Assembly: GCF_048771995.1 (NCBI RefSeq)
Contig: NC_133025.1
Coordinates: 1,488,001-1,552,000, forward strand
From: Taeniopygia guttata
Lineage: Eukaryota > Chordata > Aves > Passeriformes > Estrildidae
Reading direction: 5' to 3'
Length of the DNA: 64,000 nucleotides
Part shown: positions 55,029 to 64,000 of the stretch, piece by piece
Layout: every line of letters begins with the position of its first letter
How positions within the stretch are numbered: position 1 is the stretch's first letter
Program-made: the position numbers and the translations under genes
Notes under the pieces: generated by a model
The model's input: the letters and a program-made list of their open reading frames with translations, nothing else
Database searches by the model: none
Told to the model about the DNA's origin: nothing

Positions 55029-55336
55029 TAGATAGATAGATACAACACCACATAAAATATATGTATACATGGAGATGAAGTTAAACATAGATATGTAGAG
55101 AGTTTTTTAAGGCGCTGGCTACCCCGCGCTCTGCCCGGCTCGCCCCCTCCCCTCAGACCGCAGAAGCTGAGGGGGCTCCCCCTCCCCACTCTCCCCTTAA
55201 CTAACCCCCATATCTCCCCGTCTCCAGCCCCTGTCCCGCTCACCTCCTGCTCCCTGAAGTGCTGGTTCTGCGCGTCGATGACCCGGATAGTCCTTTTGAT
55301 GGGCAGCAGCCCGCCGAGCTCGTCGTGCGCCACCAT
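46113..55336 (-). CDS. NET1: Neuroepithelial cell-transforming gene 1, RhoA guanine exchange factor (ten coding exons)
   Basis: Coding segments in transcript order are 55336-55244, 51195-51088, 50349-50182, 49476-49414, 49004-48908, 48800-48724, 48271-48014, 47778-47608, 46866-46680 and 46504-46113. They total 1614 bases, giving 537 residues and a stop, all in phase. The protein matches the short NET1A-type isoform (MVAHDE..GGLLPIKRTIRV; human 542 residues by memory). It has an N-terminal basic region with KRVRPLARV, a DH (RhoGEF) domain at about 120-302, including SRLVKYPLLLKEIL, and a PH domain at about 332-447. It ends in the PDZ-ligand ETLV. NET1 activates RhoA/RhoB and shuttles between nucleus and cytoplasm. 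Its introns are mostly unique sequence. The upstream exons of the longer isoform were not found. Confidence 0.96.
46680..46866 (-). CDS. NET1: NET1 coding exon 9
   Basis: Encodes residues 346-407 plus one base, KLYVFLFQEILVLTRPVTRN onward, in the PH domain. The acceptor is CCCTTCCAG and the donor is AAAG|GTATGG. Confidence 0.95.
47608..47778 (-). CDS. NET1: NET1 coding exon 8
   Basis: Encodes residues 289-345, the end of DH and the DH-PH linker (ISIIQGVLSDINLKKGESEC onward). The acceptor is GGGTTTTTAG and the donor is CAC|GTAAGT. The first 86 bases of this exon and the adjoining intron are duplicated at 60123-60290. Confidence 0.95.
48014..48271 (-). CDS. NET1: NET1 coding exon 7
   Basis: Encodes residues 203-288, the core of the DH domain, with CLESPFSRKLDLWSFLDIP and the conserved RLVKYPLLLKEI helix. 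The acceptor is TTCCCTGTAG and the donor is GCC|GTGAGT. Confidence 0.96.
48724..48800 (-). CDS. NET1: NET1 coding exon 6
   Basis: Encodes residues 177-202, LLASLGEATKPDGTVEQIG onward, in the DH domain. The acceptor is TTCCATTCCAG and the donor is TGG|GTGAGT. Confidence 0.95.
48908..49004 (-). CDS. NET1: NET1 coding exon 5
   Basis: Encodes residues 145-176 plus one base, AYHDPMLKLSIMSEEELTHI onward, in the first DH helices. The acceptor is TTTGTCAG and the donor is GAAG|GTAAGA. Confidence 0.95.
49414..49476 (-). CDS. NET1: NET1 coding exon 4
   Basis: Encodes residues 124-144, AIYEMSRGEQDLIEDLKLAR then K, the start of the DH domain. The acceptor is CTCCCAG and the donor is AAAG|GTGAGT. Confidence 0.95.
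50182..50349 (-). CDS. NET1: NET1 coding exon 3
   Basis: Encodes residues 68-123, a serine-rich linker that includes PTPPKRRSSVLWSEMLDV and KESLSTKEIKRQE. The human counterpart is a phosphorylated regulatory segment. The donor is GAG|GTAACT. Confidence 0.95.
51088..51195 (-). CDS. NET1: NET1 coding exon 2
   Basis: Encodes residues 32-67, EPSTKRVRPLARVTSLANLI onward to RRFGQTIQ. The basic patch is the nuclear-localisation region in human NET1. This is the exon to which alternative first exons are joined. Confidence 0.95.
52451..52484. repeat. (GAG)n trinucleotide repeat in NET1 intron 1
   Basis: About eleven uninterrupted GAG units, followed by GTGAGCTCACC. Likely polymorphic. Confidence 0.9.
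52680..52752. repeat. 21-bp triplication in NET1 intron 1
   Basis: GTGGGACATCAGGAACTCCAA occurs twice in tandem with a third partial copy, GTGGGACACCAGG. The rest of intron 1 (51196-55243) is unique sequence with no recognised gene. Confidence 0.8.
54745..55040. repeat. (TA)n microsatellites in a ~190-bp tandem duplication
   Basis: Two copies of GGTT(T/C)TGGCT... with TCTTTGGGGG and TATGAGCTTAA lead into TA-rich runs, at about 54798-54870 and 54990-55025. The second ends in (GATA)n. They sit in NET1 intron 1, a few hundred bases from exon 1. Confidence 0.8.
55244..55336 (-). CDS. NET1: NET1 coding exon 1 (short isoform)
   Basis: Encodes residues 1-31, MVAHDELGGLLPIKRTIRVI onward to HFREQE. 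The start has GGCCATGG context. The donor is GAG|GTGAGC. It matches the NET1A-specific first exon of mammals. Confidence 0.95.
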
Positions 55337-55436
55337 GGCCGCAGCACAGCCCGACCCTCCCTCAGCCCGCGCTCATCGCGCTCTGCGCCCGCCGCGCGCC
55401 GCGCCCCCGACCTCACCGCGGGGGGCGGGGCCACCG

Positions 55437-55520
55437 TGCGAAGCCACGCCCCGTTGGGGCAAAGCCACGCCCCGTTGGGGCAAAGCCACGCCCCCCTGGC
55501 GGCAAAGCCACGCCCCTCGG
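55437..55520. promoter_or_regulatory. Four tandem CCACGCCC (KLF/SP) boxes
   Basis: A ~21-base unit, AAAGCCACGCCCCGTTGGGGC, occurs about four times, each with a CCACGCCC core. It lies 100-185 bases upstream of the NET1 ATG. KLF/SP-family factors bind this core; use here is inferred. Confidence 0.65.
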
Positions 55521-55849
55521 TGCCCGCGGCACTGCGGACCCTCCCGGAGCCCCAAATTCCTGCAGAACTTTCCCAAAAAAACCTCTCCCAAAAAACGCTC
55601 CTGCTCGTTCCTCTGAGTGCTGTGTGGCTTCTCAGGACAGGAGGGATGTGGGGATGGTTCAGGGCTTGCAGCATCTCCGTGCCCAGGAGGGGTGAGGGAG
55701 ATGGGGATGCTCAGGGCAGAGGGGACATGGCTGAGGGACCCCATCCATGGGGATCCACATCCACAGGGAGCTTCCAAAGGATGGAGCAGCTCTGCTCCGG
55801 GCCCAGCGCTGGCACCAGGGGAAGGGGCAGGGGCTGAGCCCAGAATTCC

Positions 55850-56245
55850 CCCTCACAGAATCCCTGGGTTGGGAGAGAGCTCCAGGAGCATCGAGCCCAG
55901 CCCAGCCCCAACACCTCACCCAGTGCCACATCCAGGCTTTTCAAACACATCCAGGGCTGGTGACTCCACCACCTCAGAACTTTATCACCTTTCTGGAAAA
56001 GCTTTTTCCTGCTCTCCCACCTGAATTTCCCTGGGCACAGCGTGAGGCTGTGTGCTCTGGTTCTGTCAGTGCTGCTGGAGACAGAGCCCGAGCCCAGCTG
56101 GGCACAGGCACCTTTCAGGAGCTGTGGGGAGCGATGGGGCCACCCCTGAGTCTCCTTTTCTCCAGGCTGAGCACCCCCAGCTCCCTCAGCTCCCTCACAG
56201 GGTTTGTGCTCCCAGCCTCTCTCCCTCTGGATGTGCTCCAGCTCT
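55850..56245 (-). mobile_element. CR1 LINE fragment, antisense
   Basis: Starts CACAGAATCCCTGGGTTGGG and continues in antisense CR1 order: a CCCAACACCTCACCCAGTGC-like box, then TCCAGGCTGAGCACCCCCAG, then GGATGTGCTCCAGC. About 0.4 kb without an ORF. Confidence 0.75.
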
Positions 56246-57505
56246 CAATGTCCTTCCCAAAGTGAGGGGCAGAACTTCTGCCCTGGGATGAGTGCCACCA
56301 GTGACCCCCTGAGGTCCTTTCCAGCCTCACCCATCCCGGGATTCAGTGAAAAACGGCTCCTCCAAGAGCCTCTGCTGCAAGGAGGGCAAAGAGTCTGTCC
56401 CATCCCACAAAGCCAAGCATATATTTGATTTTTTCCCCCCCATTTTTAGTGTTTTTTCCTGGCACTTACAGCCTGGCGGGACAACCTCCTTTTAACAGCA
56501 GCTCTCCTTGCCAACGCTGGGGTATATAAAACCTTTGCTGCTGCAAAATGTTTAAAAAAAAATAATAATTCTTGTCTGGACCTGTGCTTTTAAGTCTGCT
56601 CTGAGGTTTAAAGCTGTGCTGGCACAGCTCTGGGGCTGGGCTGAGCCTCTCCCCTTGCTCTCCCAGGGGAGCCTGTCTCGGCAGGCCCGGCTGGAGCTGC
56701 AAAGGGTTTGGATTTTCTGTTTGTTTGCTCAAGTCCTTTTATTCCTGGCACTGCTGCAAACCTCTGAAATAAAAGCTTTCTTGTGCTGGTAAAAATAAAC
56801 TTGAGTTGATTTGGCTGCCTACCTGTGCTGACCAAGCTGCTGCTTCAAGGGGAGAAATTTGGGGTGGTTTGCAGGAGGTTTGCAAACTGGTCTTTTTTTG
56901 AGTCAGGAGGAGGAGAAAAAGGAAAATCCTGCTGTCCCCTCCTCTGGATTTCTAATTTTTGGCTTTGTTTGCTTCTCTCAGCAAATCTGCACCCACTTAA
57001 CTTCTGCCATGCAATGCTGGGACATTGAGGATTCCCAGAAATTCAGGATACACTGAGTCTGCACTTGCTGAAAGGACAGACTGACTCTTCCAGACACAAA
57101 AATGCTTTCCTGGATTACTGAAATCCGCTATTTTTAACACCAAAGTGACGCTGACTCTGGGGATAAAAAAAGAATTGATCTTTTTTTAGAGACTACCAAA
57201 CCCATTTCTCCTAAAACCCAAGCTCCAAGCCTTGTTAAACTCAGCCTAAAAATCAGGAGCTCTTTGCAGGGAGGTGGCAAAAGGCCAAATAAAATGGGAT
57301 GAACACCCGGGAGTGAGAGGAGCTGTGAAGCAGAGTCACACCGAGGTGACACCCAAACACTCCTGGCGTGTCCCATGTGCCAAAGCTCCTCCTGCTGCCA
57401 CCACAGGCGTTTGGGGACATTTGGTGACGCGTTGTCCTCGGGGCAGCCACGGGTGAGCCCTGACTTTGTGGTGACACTTGGGGAGGTGAGGGTGAGGACA
57501 CGTTC
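56246..57505. other. Non-coding flank upstream of NET1
   Basis: A possible CR1 3' tail (GAGGTCCTTTCCAGCCTCAC) lies at about 56308. Nothing else was recognised. The first exon of the long NET1 isoform was looked for and not found. Confidence 0.45.
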
Positions 57506-57507
57506 CT

Positions 57508-58350
57508 GGCCTGATGCACCATAAATCCATCCTAAGTGATGAAGATAAACATCAAAAATCCATCGCAATGGATGGAGATGAGCACCCTAAACCCATCCAA
57601 GGGATGGACATGAGCACCATAAATCCATCCTGAAGGATGGAGACAAACACCAAAAACACATCCCAAGGGATGGAGATGAGATCCACAATCCATCCCAGGT
57701 GATGGACATGAGCACCATAAATCTGTCCTGAGGGATGGACGTGAACACCATAAACCCATCTTGAGTGATGATCACCATAAATCCATCCTAAGTGATGAAG
57801 ACAAACACCAAAAATCCATCCAAAGTGATGAAGACAAACACCAAAAATCCATCCCAAGGGATGGAGATGAGATCCACAATCCATCCCAGGTGATAGACAC
57901 GAGCACCATAAATTCATCCGAAGGGATGGAGATGATGACCATAAATCCATCCCAAGGGATGGAGATGAGAACCATAAATCTATCCTGAGGGATACAGATG
58001 ATCATCATAAATCAAAATGGTGGACATGAGCACCATAAATCCATCCTGAAGGATGGAGACAAAAACCAAAAATCCATCCCAAGGGATGGACATGAGATCC
58101 ACAATCCATCCTTGGTGATGGACACGAGCACCATGAATCCATCCCACGGTATGGAGATGAGATCCACAATCCATCCCAGGTGATGGACACGATCACCATA
58201 AATTCATCCGAAGGGATGAAGATGAGCACCATAAACCCATCCAAGGAATGGAGACGATGACCATAAATCCATCCAAGGGTTGGACATTATGACCATAAAT
58301 CCATCCAAGGGTTGGACATTATGACCATAAATCCATAAATCCATCCCAAG
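57508..58350. repeat. ~33-bp minisatellite
   Basis: The unit is GATGGACATGAGCACCATAA then ATCCATCCTGAGG, with 27-33 base variants; about 25 copies. Thirty-three bases gives 11-residue periodic frames on both strands, which are not genes. Confidence 0.92.
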
Positions 58351-60122
58351 GGATGAACTCGCAGGGAAGGCCATAAACCTGGAGGAGCCTGCAGACAGCC
58401 AGGCTGGGATGTGCCCAAGGACAGCTCCAAGAGCCCTTTCCCAGGATAACGTCCCAGCCATGCCCAGCGTGGCTCTGGTTCCTCCACGTTCCTCACCTGC
58501 CTCTGCTCCACTTCTGCTGTGGAAGAGGGAATGTCTTAAATTGACTGGAGCTCCCTGGGATGCCAACCCATCCTGAACAAGGCCGTGCAGCTTGGGAATA
58601 CTGGGATAAAAACCAAAATATGGGAGGGGGAAGGAGCAAGAACCCAGATTGATGGATTTCCCTGTAAACCCTGTGCTGTCATTCCAGTTTCAGCTCGGGA
58701 CACATCCTTCAATCCAAACAATCTCCCAGTGCTCCCTTCCTCCTCCTCCCTGTCCTTCCAGGAGCCTCAGGAACGCAGCCGGGCCATGGATACCAGACAT
58801 GGAAACCAGACCAGTTCTTCCTGCTCTCCTGCCAGGGGGTATCCACAGCATTCCTGGCCTGGATTCCCATGGAAATTTGAATTTCCAGGAGCAAAATCCC
58901 TTGGTGACCAGGGAATCACCCAACCCTCAGCTTTCCTCTTGCTTTCAGGCTGGGATTTCATTCCCACAGAGCTGTTTTCCTTGAGTCCTGGGCAGCCTCA
59001 TCCCTGTGACATTCCTGGAATTTATTCCTGGAAGAGCTGCCACCAAATAAAAATCCTCTCTGGGGTATTGCCATGGCAATTTGTTATTTTTGCCCCAAAG
59101 CATCATCCAATAAATTGGAGATAAACAAAGGACGAATTCTGAAGAAAACACACATTGAAATTCCAAAATTCCAGCATGCAATGCCAGGCTGATTCAAGTT
59201 TTTAGGGATAAAAATACTGGGTTGTTCAAGTGACACCTGGCATCTGCCTCATGCCAGGGGTTGCCAAAGTGTGGCCACGCAGGAACTTTGTCCCCAACAG
59301 CTGAAAATGTCCCCAGGGTGGACACACACAACCTGATCCTGCCTTTTCTCTTGGAAAAACTCAAGGAAATGAGGTGTTGGGGCAGCAGCAAGACACAAAA
59401 ATCCCATCAGGATTGGGATTTTCAGCCCATCATCAGGAGAATCCTTAGAGCAGCCTGGTCTGGCCAGGCCACGAATCCTAAATGATGCCTCAGGATTTAG
59501 ATTTGTATTTTTCATATTCTGTGTGTGGGTCTGGGCTTCACATTATGGGATGGTGAGCTCTGTGCACAGAGCAGGGAGACAAAACAATTCCTGCTCCAGC
59601 TGGGCACCAAGGACAAATGATCCAAATCTCAGCCCAGGAGCACAAACACCGTGGGCTGGAGAGAGAAAAACAAGCAGGATGGGACTGCCTGGGCTAAAGC
59701 TGGAATGGGACAATGAACTCCAAGGTGCCAATGGAGCAGAACTGATCCCAGGGAGAGCCCCCGGGAGCGCTCGTGCATTTTGGGGCCATTTTGGTTCATT
59801 TGGGTGAAGCCCTGGCTGGGCTCTGGTGCTGCCCAAGGTGGATCCATGGAGGAGATGCTTTGAATAAATCCCGAATTTATTCTTTAGCTCTGCCCAGCCC
59901 CTGCTCCATCAGTTTGTGGTGACCACAAAGGGACTGCAGGCATTTGGGAACCCCCTGGAGCAGAGGCAGAGGATCCCAGCCCAGCTCTGGGATAGCTCCA
60001 TGTCACCCCTAACCCAAGAGCCAGCAATCAAAGCTCCTGCCTGGAGAGGAGAAGATTGGAGCTGGAGCACTGCAGAGCCTGGTGGGTGTTGCTCAGTGGG
60101 CAGTTTTTCCCAATTTTCCCAA
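58351..60122. other. Non-coding stretch
   Basis: About 1.8 kb of mixed sequence, no recognised gene, RNA or transposon. Confidence 0.45.
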
Positions 60123-60290
60123 TATTCCAGCTTGTCAATGTAGTACTGGCACTCAGACTCGCCCTTCTTCAGGCTGATGTCAGAGAGGACTCCTTGGATT
60201 ATGGATATCTAAAAACCCAAACAAATGATTAAAAGGGATTAACTGCTTCCCTGTGTGACCTCTGCTTGTGCTCCTTCACAACCCCAAAGG
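60123..60290 (-). pseudogene. Partial duplicate of NET1 exon 8 with intron 7 tail
   Basis: 168 bases align to 47693-47860 with five differences (about 97%). The copy contains the end of intron 7, the GTTTTTAG acceptor and the first 86 of 171 bases of exon 8, in the same orientation as NET1. It lacks the second half of the exon and its donor. Three of the five differences are CpG losses on the copy side. One exon difference would change N to S. It lies upstream of the NET1 promoter and is very unlikely to be used. Confidence 0.93.
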
Positions 60291-60855
60291 AATCTTCAGG
60301 AAAGGTAAAATCCAGTTTTCCCAGATCCTGGAACGTGGAATCCATCAGGATTTGATTCCTTCCAAGCATGAAGTCTCGAGTCTCAGGGAAAACGAAATCA
60401 TCCAGTCCATCCCTGTTTCCAGTTTGAAATCCCATTTCCTGGGAACTGCCAGCCACTGAAACCATCCCTTCCTTGCTATTTTTACTGGGATATTTTTAGT
60501 GGATGGCGCAGAACTCTCGAGGATGGGATAAATAGGATTTTCCACTCCGGGCTTTTGCCATCCGTGTTCAGTGGGACCCGGAGCCAAGGCTGTTTACTGG
60601 CCACGAGCTGTTTTTAACATTCCACTCCTGGATATTTATATTTATACTCCCAGCCAAATTCAGAGCAGGATTCTGGAAAATGAGCAAAAGTAGATGATGA
60701 CCCAATGAGAGACCATTGGGTCATCCAAAAACTTCGGGAGCTGCTCTGGAATCCAGTGTTTTTTGGGATGCCGGGAGCTGACTATAATTAGTAGCCACTT
60801 AAATCCTTTAAACAGCCACAAAAAAATCAACTCTGACTTTGCTGAAATCCAGCCT
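60291..60855. other. Non-coding stretch
   Basis: Begins with one outlying unit (CTTCAGGAAAGGTAAAATCC) of the array at 60860-62210. No gene seen. Confidence 0.5.
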
Positions 60856-60859
60856 TGAG

Positions 60860-62205
60860 CAATTTGGGATACTTAGGGAAGGTAGAATTCATCCTTGAGC
60901 ATTTGGGAATATTTATGAAAACTAAAATCCACTCTTGAACATTTTGGGAATATTTAGGAAAGGTAAATTCCAGCCCTGAACATTTTGGAAATATTTAGGG
61001 AAGGTAAAATCCACCCTTGAGCATTTTGGAGTATTTAGGAAAGGTAAAATTCACCTGGAACATTCGGGAATATTTATGAAAACTAAAATCCACTCTTGAA
61101 CATTTTGGGAATATTTAGGAAAGGTAAAACCCAACACTGAATATTTGGGAATCTTTAGGAAATGTAAAATCCAGACTTGAGCATTTGGGAATCTTCAGGA
61201 AAGGCAAAACCCACCCATGAACATTTGGGAATCTTCAGGAAAGGTAAAATCCATCCCTGAGCATTTTGGAAATATTTAGGAAAGGTAAAAATCCACCCCT
61301 GAGCATTTTGGAATATTTAGGAAAGGAAAAATCCATGCTGGAACTATTGGGAATATTTAGGGAAGGTAAAATCCACCTTTGAGCATTTTGGAGTATTTAG
61401 GAAAGGTAAAATCCACCCCTGAACATTTTGGAAATATTTAGGAAAAGTAAAATCCCTCCCTGAATATTTTGGGAATATTTAGGAAAGGCAAAATCCACCC
61501 TTGAGCATTTGGGAATCTTTAGGGAATGTAAAATCCACCCTTCAGCATTTGGGAATCTTCAGGAAAGGCAAAATCCATTCTTGAACATTTGGGAATATTT
61601 AGGAAAGGCAAAATCCACCCTTGAGCATTTGGGAATCTTTAGGAAAGGTAAAATCCACTCTTGAACATTTTGGGAATATTTAGGAAAAGTAAAATCCCTG
61701 CTTGAATCTTTTGGGAGTCTTTAGGAAAGGTAAAATCCACCCTTGAGCATTTGGGAATATTTATGAAAACTAAAATCCACTCTTGAACATTTTGGGAATC
61801 TTTAGGGAATGTAAAATCCACCCTTCAGCATTTGGGAATCTTTAGGAAAGGTAAAATCCACTCTTGAACATTTTGGGAATGTTTAGGAAAGGCAAAATCC
61901 ACCCTTGAGCATTTGGGAATCTTTAGGAAAGGTAAAATCCACTCTTGAACATTTTGGGAATATTTAGGAAAAGTAAAATCCCTGCTTGAATCTTTTGGGA
62001 GTCTTTAGGGAAGGTAAAATCCGCCCTTGAGCATTTTGGAAATATTTAGGGAAGGAAAAATCCGCCCTTGAGCATTTTGGAATATTTAGGGAAGGTAAAA
62101 TCCATGCTGGAACATCTGGGAATGTTTAGGAAAGGTAAAATCCACCCTTGAGCATTTTGCAATATTTAGTAAAGGGTAAAATCCACGCTGGAACATTTGG
62201 GAATG
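60860..62205. repeat. ~40-bp minisatellite
   Basis: The unit is CATTTGGGAATCTTTAGGAA then AGGTAAAATCCACCCTTGAG, 38-41 bases; about 33 copies over 1.35 kb. Confidence 0.93.
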
Positions 62206-62635
62206 ACCTCCCCCGACCCGCCTTGTGCTGGGGCAGAAAAGCAATTTCCATCTCATGAATATGGATGAGGGAGCAGAAAACCCGGCTGGGCCAATCCAGG
62301 GATATCTTTAAACACAAAATCCCTTTTTTCCCAGGAGTTAATGGAGTTGCCTGCAGCTCCCGTGCCAGGAGCTGTTTTTCGGAGCTGCTGGACGGGATCA
62401 AAGTCGATTTTCAAACACAAATTTGTAACTTATGCACGGGCACGTTCCTGCAGGGATGGGACAACGCCCAGAAAATTCCCGGGAAAACCTTTGGGATGAG
62501 GCAAGGAGAGGTTTGGTTGTTTCTGTAAAGCTTGAGGGCATGCTGGAATAGAAGGTTTGGTTTGTTTGGGTTTTTTGGGGTTTTTTTTGGTGTTGTTTGG
62601 GGAGGATTTTTAGGCTGGGTTATCCTTGCCTGAAG
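62206..62635. other. Short non-coding stretch
   Basis: No gene recognised. The frame at 62265-62528 has no recognisable domain. Confidence 0.45.
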
Positions 62636-62639
62636 CCAA

Positions 62640-63200
62640 AGGGTTTTGGGAGGAATTACAAGGGTTTTGGGAATATTTATGAGGTTTTGGGAAGAATTGT
62701 GAGGTTTTGGGGAGGAAAGAGAAGGTTTCTGGAAGGAAAGAGAAGGTTTTTTGGGGAGAATGAGAAGGTTTTTGGGGAGAATGAAATTTTTTGGGAGGAA
62801 TTACTAAGTTTTGAGACGGAATGAGAAGGTTTTGAGGAAGAATGAGAAGGTTTTGGGGAGGAATTACAAGGTTTTGGGAGGAATGAGAAGGTTTTGGGGA
62901 GAATGACCAGGTTTTGGGGAGGAAAGAGAAAGTTTGAGAAGAATGAGAAGGTTTTTAGGAGGAGTGAGAGAGTTTTGGGAAGAATTACAAGATTTTGAGG
63001 AGGAATGAGAAGGTTTTGGGGAGGAATGAGAAAGTTTTTGGGAAGAATGACAAGGTTTTTGGGAGGAGGGAGAAGATTTTGAGGAGGAAAGAGAATGTTT
63101 GGGAAGAATTACAAGATTTTGGGGAGGAATGAGAAAGTTTTGGGGAGAGATGACAAGGTTTTGGGAGGAATGAGAAGGTTTTTGAGAAGGTTTCTGTGAG
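62640..63200. repeat. ~21-bp G-rich minisatellite
   Basis: Units such as GAGGAATGAGAAGGTTTTGG and GAAGAATTACAAGGTTTTGG, about 25 copies. Strongly purine-biased with T-runs. Confidence 0.9.
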
Positions 63201-63424
63201 GACTCTAGTCATGGAATGCCTCTCATTGATGGCTTCAAGTGGTCTGCGCTGGCAAGAATCCAGGATTTTGTGGAAACGAGGATTTCCTCCCGCCCTCCTC
63301 TTTTTTTAAAGTTATTTTTTCACATTAAAAATAATTAAATCAGTGTTTTCTGCCTTGCCTGGAGATGTTGTCCCCACCAGCTTTATCACCACAGCCTGTT
63401 CCTTTTTCCCTGAGATGGATTTAA

Positions 63425-63465
63425 GGTCTTTTCCAACCCAAACCATTCCACAATTCTGCTGCCCA
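63425..63465 (+). mobile_element. CR1 LINE 3' tail, sense
   Basis: AAGGTCTTTTCCAACCCAAA followed by CCATTCCACAATTCTG matches the CR1 3' terminus. The upstream CAGTAAAAGGA-rich stretch and the remainder to 64000 show no gene; a T-run lies at about 63640-63671. Confidence 0.6.
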
Positions 63466-64000
63466 AACACCTCCAGCTCCAGGAGAAGTTGGAAATTCGG
63501 GTTGAAACTCTCCCTAAAATGTGAGGGACACTTGGAGAGGATCAGTAAAAGGAGGGGTCAGTAAAAGGATCCTGAGATTTCTCTTCTCTCCAGAAATCCC
63601 TGTCCCTAAATCCTCACGAGGAGAAAACATCACCCAAAAAGTGATTTTTTTTTTTTAATTTTTTTTTTTTTGCTCGTTTTGCCTCGGGCTAAGTCGAGTC
63701 TCTGCCCTGGCAGGCGCTGCCGGTGTTTATTTAGTTGCTAACAACCGTCAAGATCCACACCCAGCCCTTCAAAAAACACACTCCTGCTTCCTCCCTGACT
63801 CAGCCGCGCCTCGGGATCACCAACGGCCCCAGACCGACCCGAAATGCAGAGATTAAAGCAGAAAAACTGAATTTCCTGCCCTCCATTCCTATGGTTGTTG
63901 TAGTAAATTATGGGGGTGATTTGGGATCACCAACATCCCCAAACTCACTTGAAATGGAGAAATAATCCAGCTTTAAAGCAGAAAAAACTGAATTTCCTGC

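Larger units (their letters stand above)
55100..55560 (-). promoter_or_regulatory. CpG island / NET1 short-isoform promoter
   Basis: GC-rich interval around NET1 exon 1 (ATG at 55336), with GCGCCCGCCGCGCGCCGCGC-type sequence at 55387-55407. No TATA box. It is typical of a CpG-island promoter for the NET1A isoform. Confidence 0.7.

Overview
The window is nuclear DNA from a bird, most likely a songbird-like species. The evidence is gene content and order (ASB13, a CALML3-type calmodulin, NET1), many short CR1 LINE tails, and a solo LTR of avian endogenous-retrovirus type. The order ASB13 (+), CALML3 (-), NET1 (-) matches, in mirror image, the human 10p15 order NET1-CALML3-ASB13 (recalled knowledge, not searched). 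No species can be named from sequence alone.

Layout. 1-5 kb: repeats, one arm of a 0.97 kb inverted duplication, and weak leftward exon candidates ending at a CpG island (4.56-5.07 kb). By synteny this could be the 5' end of TASOR2, but the protein was not recognised. 5.1-8.1 kb: a pyrimidine-rich array with an LTR inserted in it, then a purine-rich array. 8.1-11.2 kb: mostly unassigned AT-rich sequence. 11.2-12.46 kb: a C-rich minisatellite abutting the ASB13 promoter. 12.5-30.1 kb: ASB13, six coding exons and 284 residues, intact. By eye about 70% of the gene span is tandem arrays, and each of introns 1-5 has its own repeat family. 30.1-39.2 kb: 3' flank with short arrays, two CR1 tails and a T-rich tract. 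39.6-40.05 kb: an intronless 149-residue calmodulin. 40.6-45 kb: arrays and unassigned sequence. 46.1-55.3 kb: NET1, ten coding exons and 537 residues, intact, with ordinary unique introns and a GC-box promoter. 55.8-64 kb: CR1 pieces, three arrays, and a stray copy of half of NET1 exon 8.

The genes are not an operon or a functional cluster. ASB13 is a substrate adaptor for a cullin-5 ubiquitin ligase, CALML3 is a calcium sensor, and NET1 is a RhoA exchange factor. They share only a conserved neighbourhood.

The most unusual content is the minisatellite colonisation of ASB13. Arrays reach almost to the splice acceptors, several carry acceptor-like motifs in every unit, and one higher-order unit appears to be copied from the native 3' splice region of exon 5. 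No new gene system was found. Exon coordinates come from reading splice sites and phase by hand; identities and array limits are by-eye estimates.
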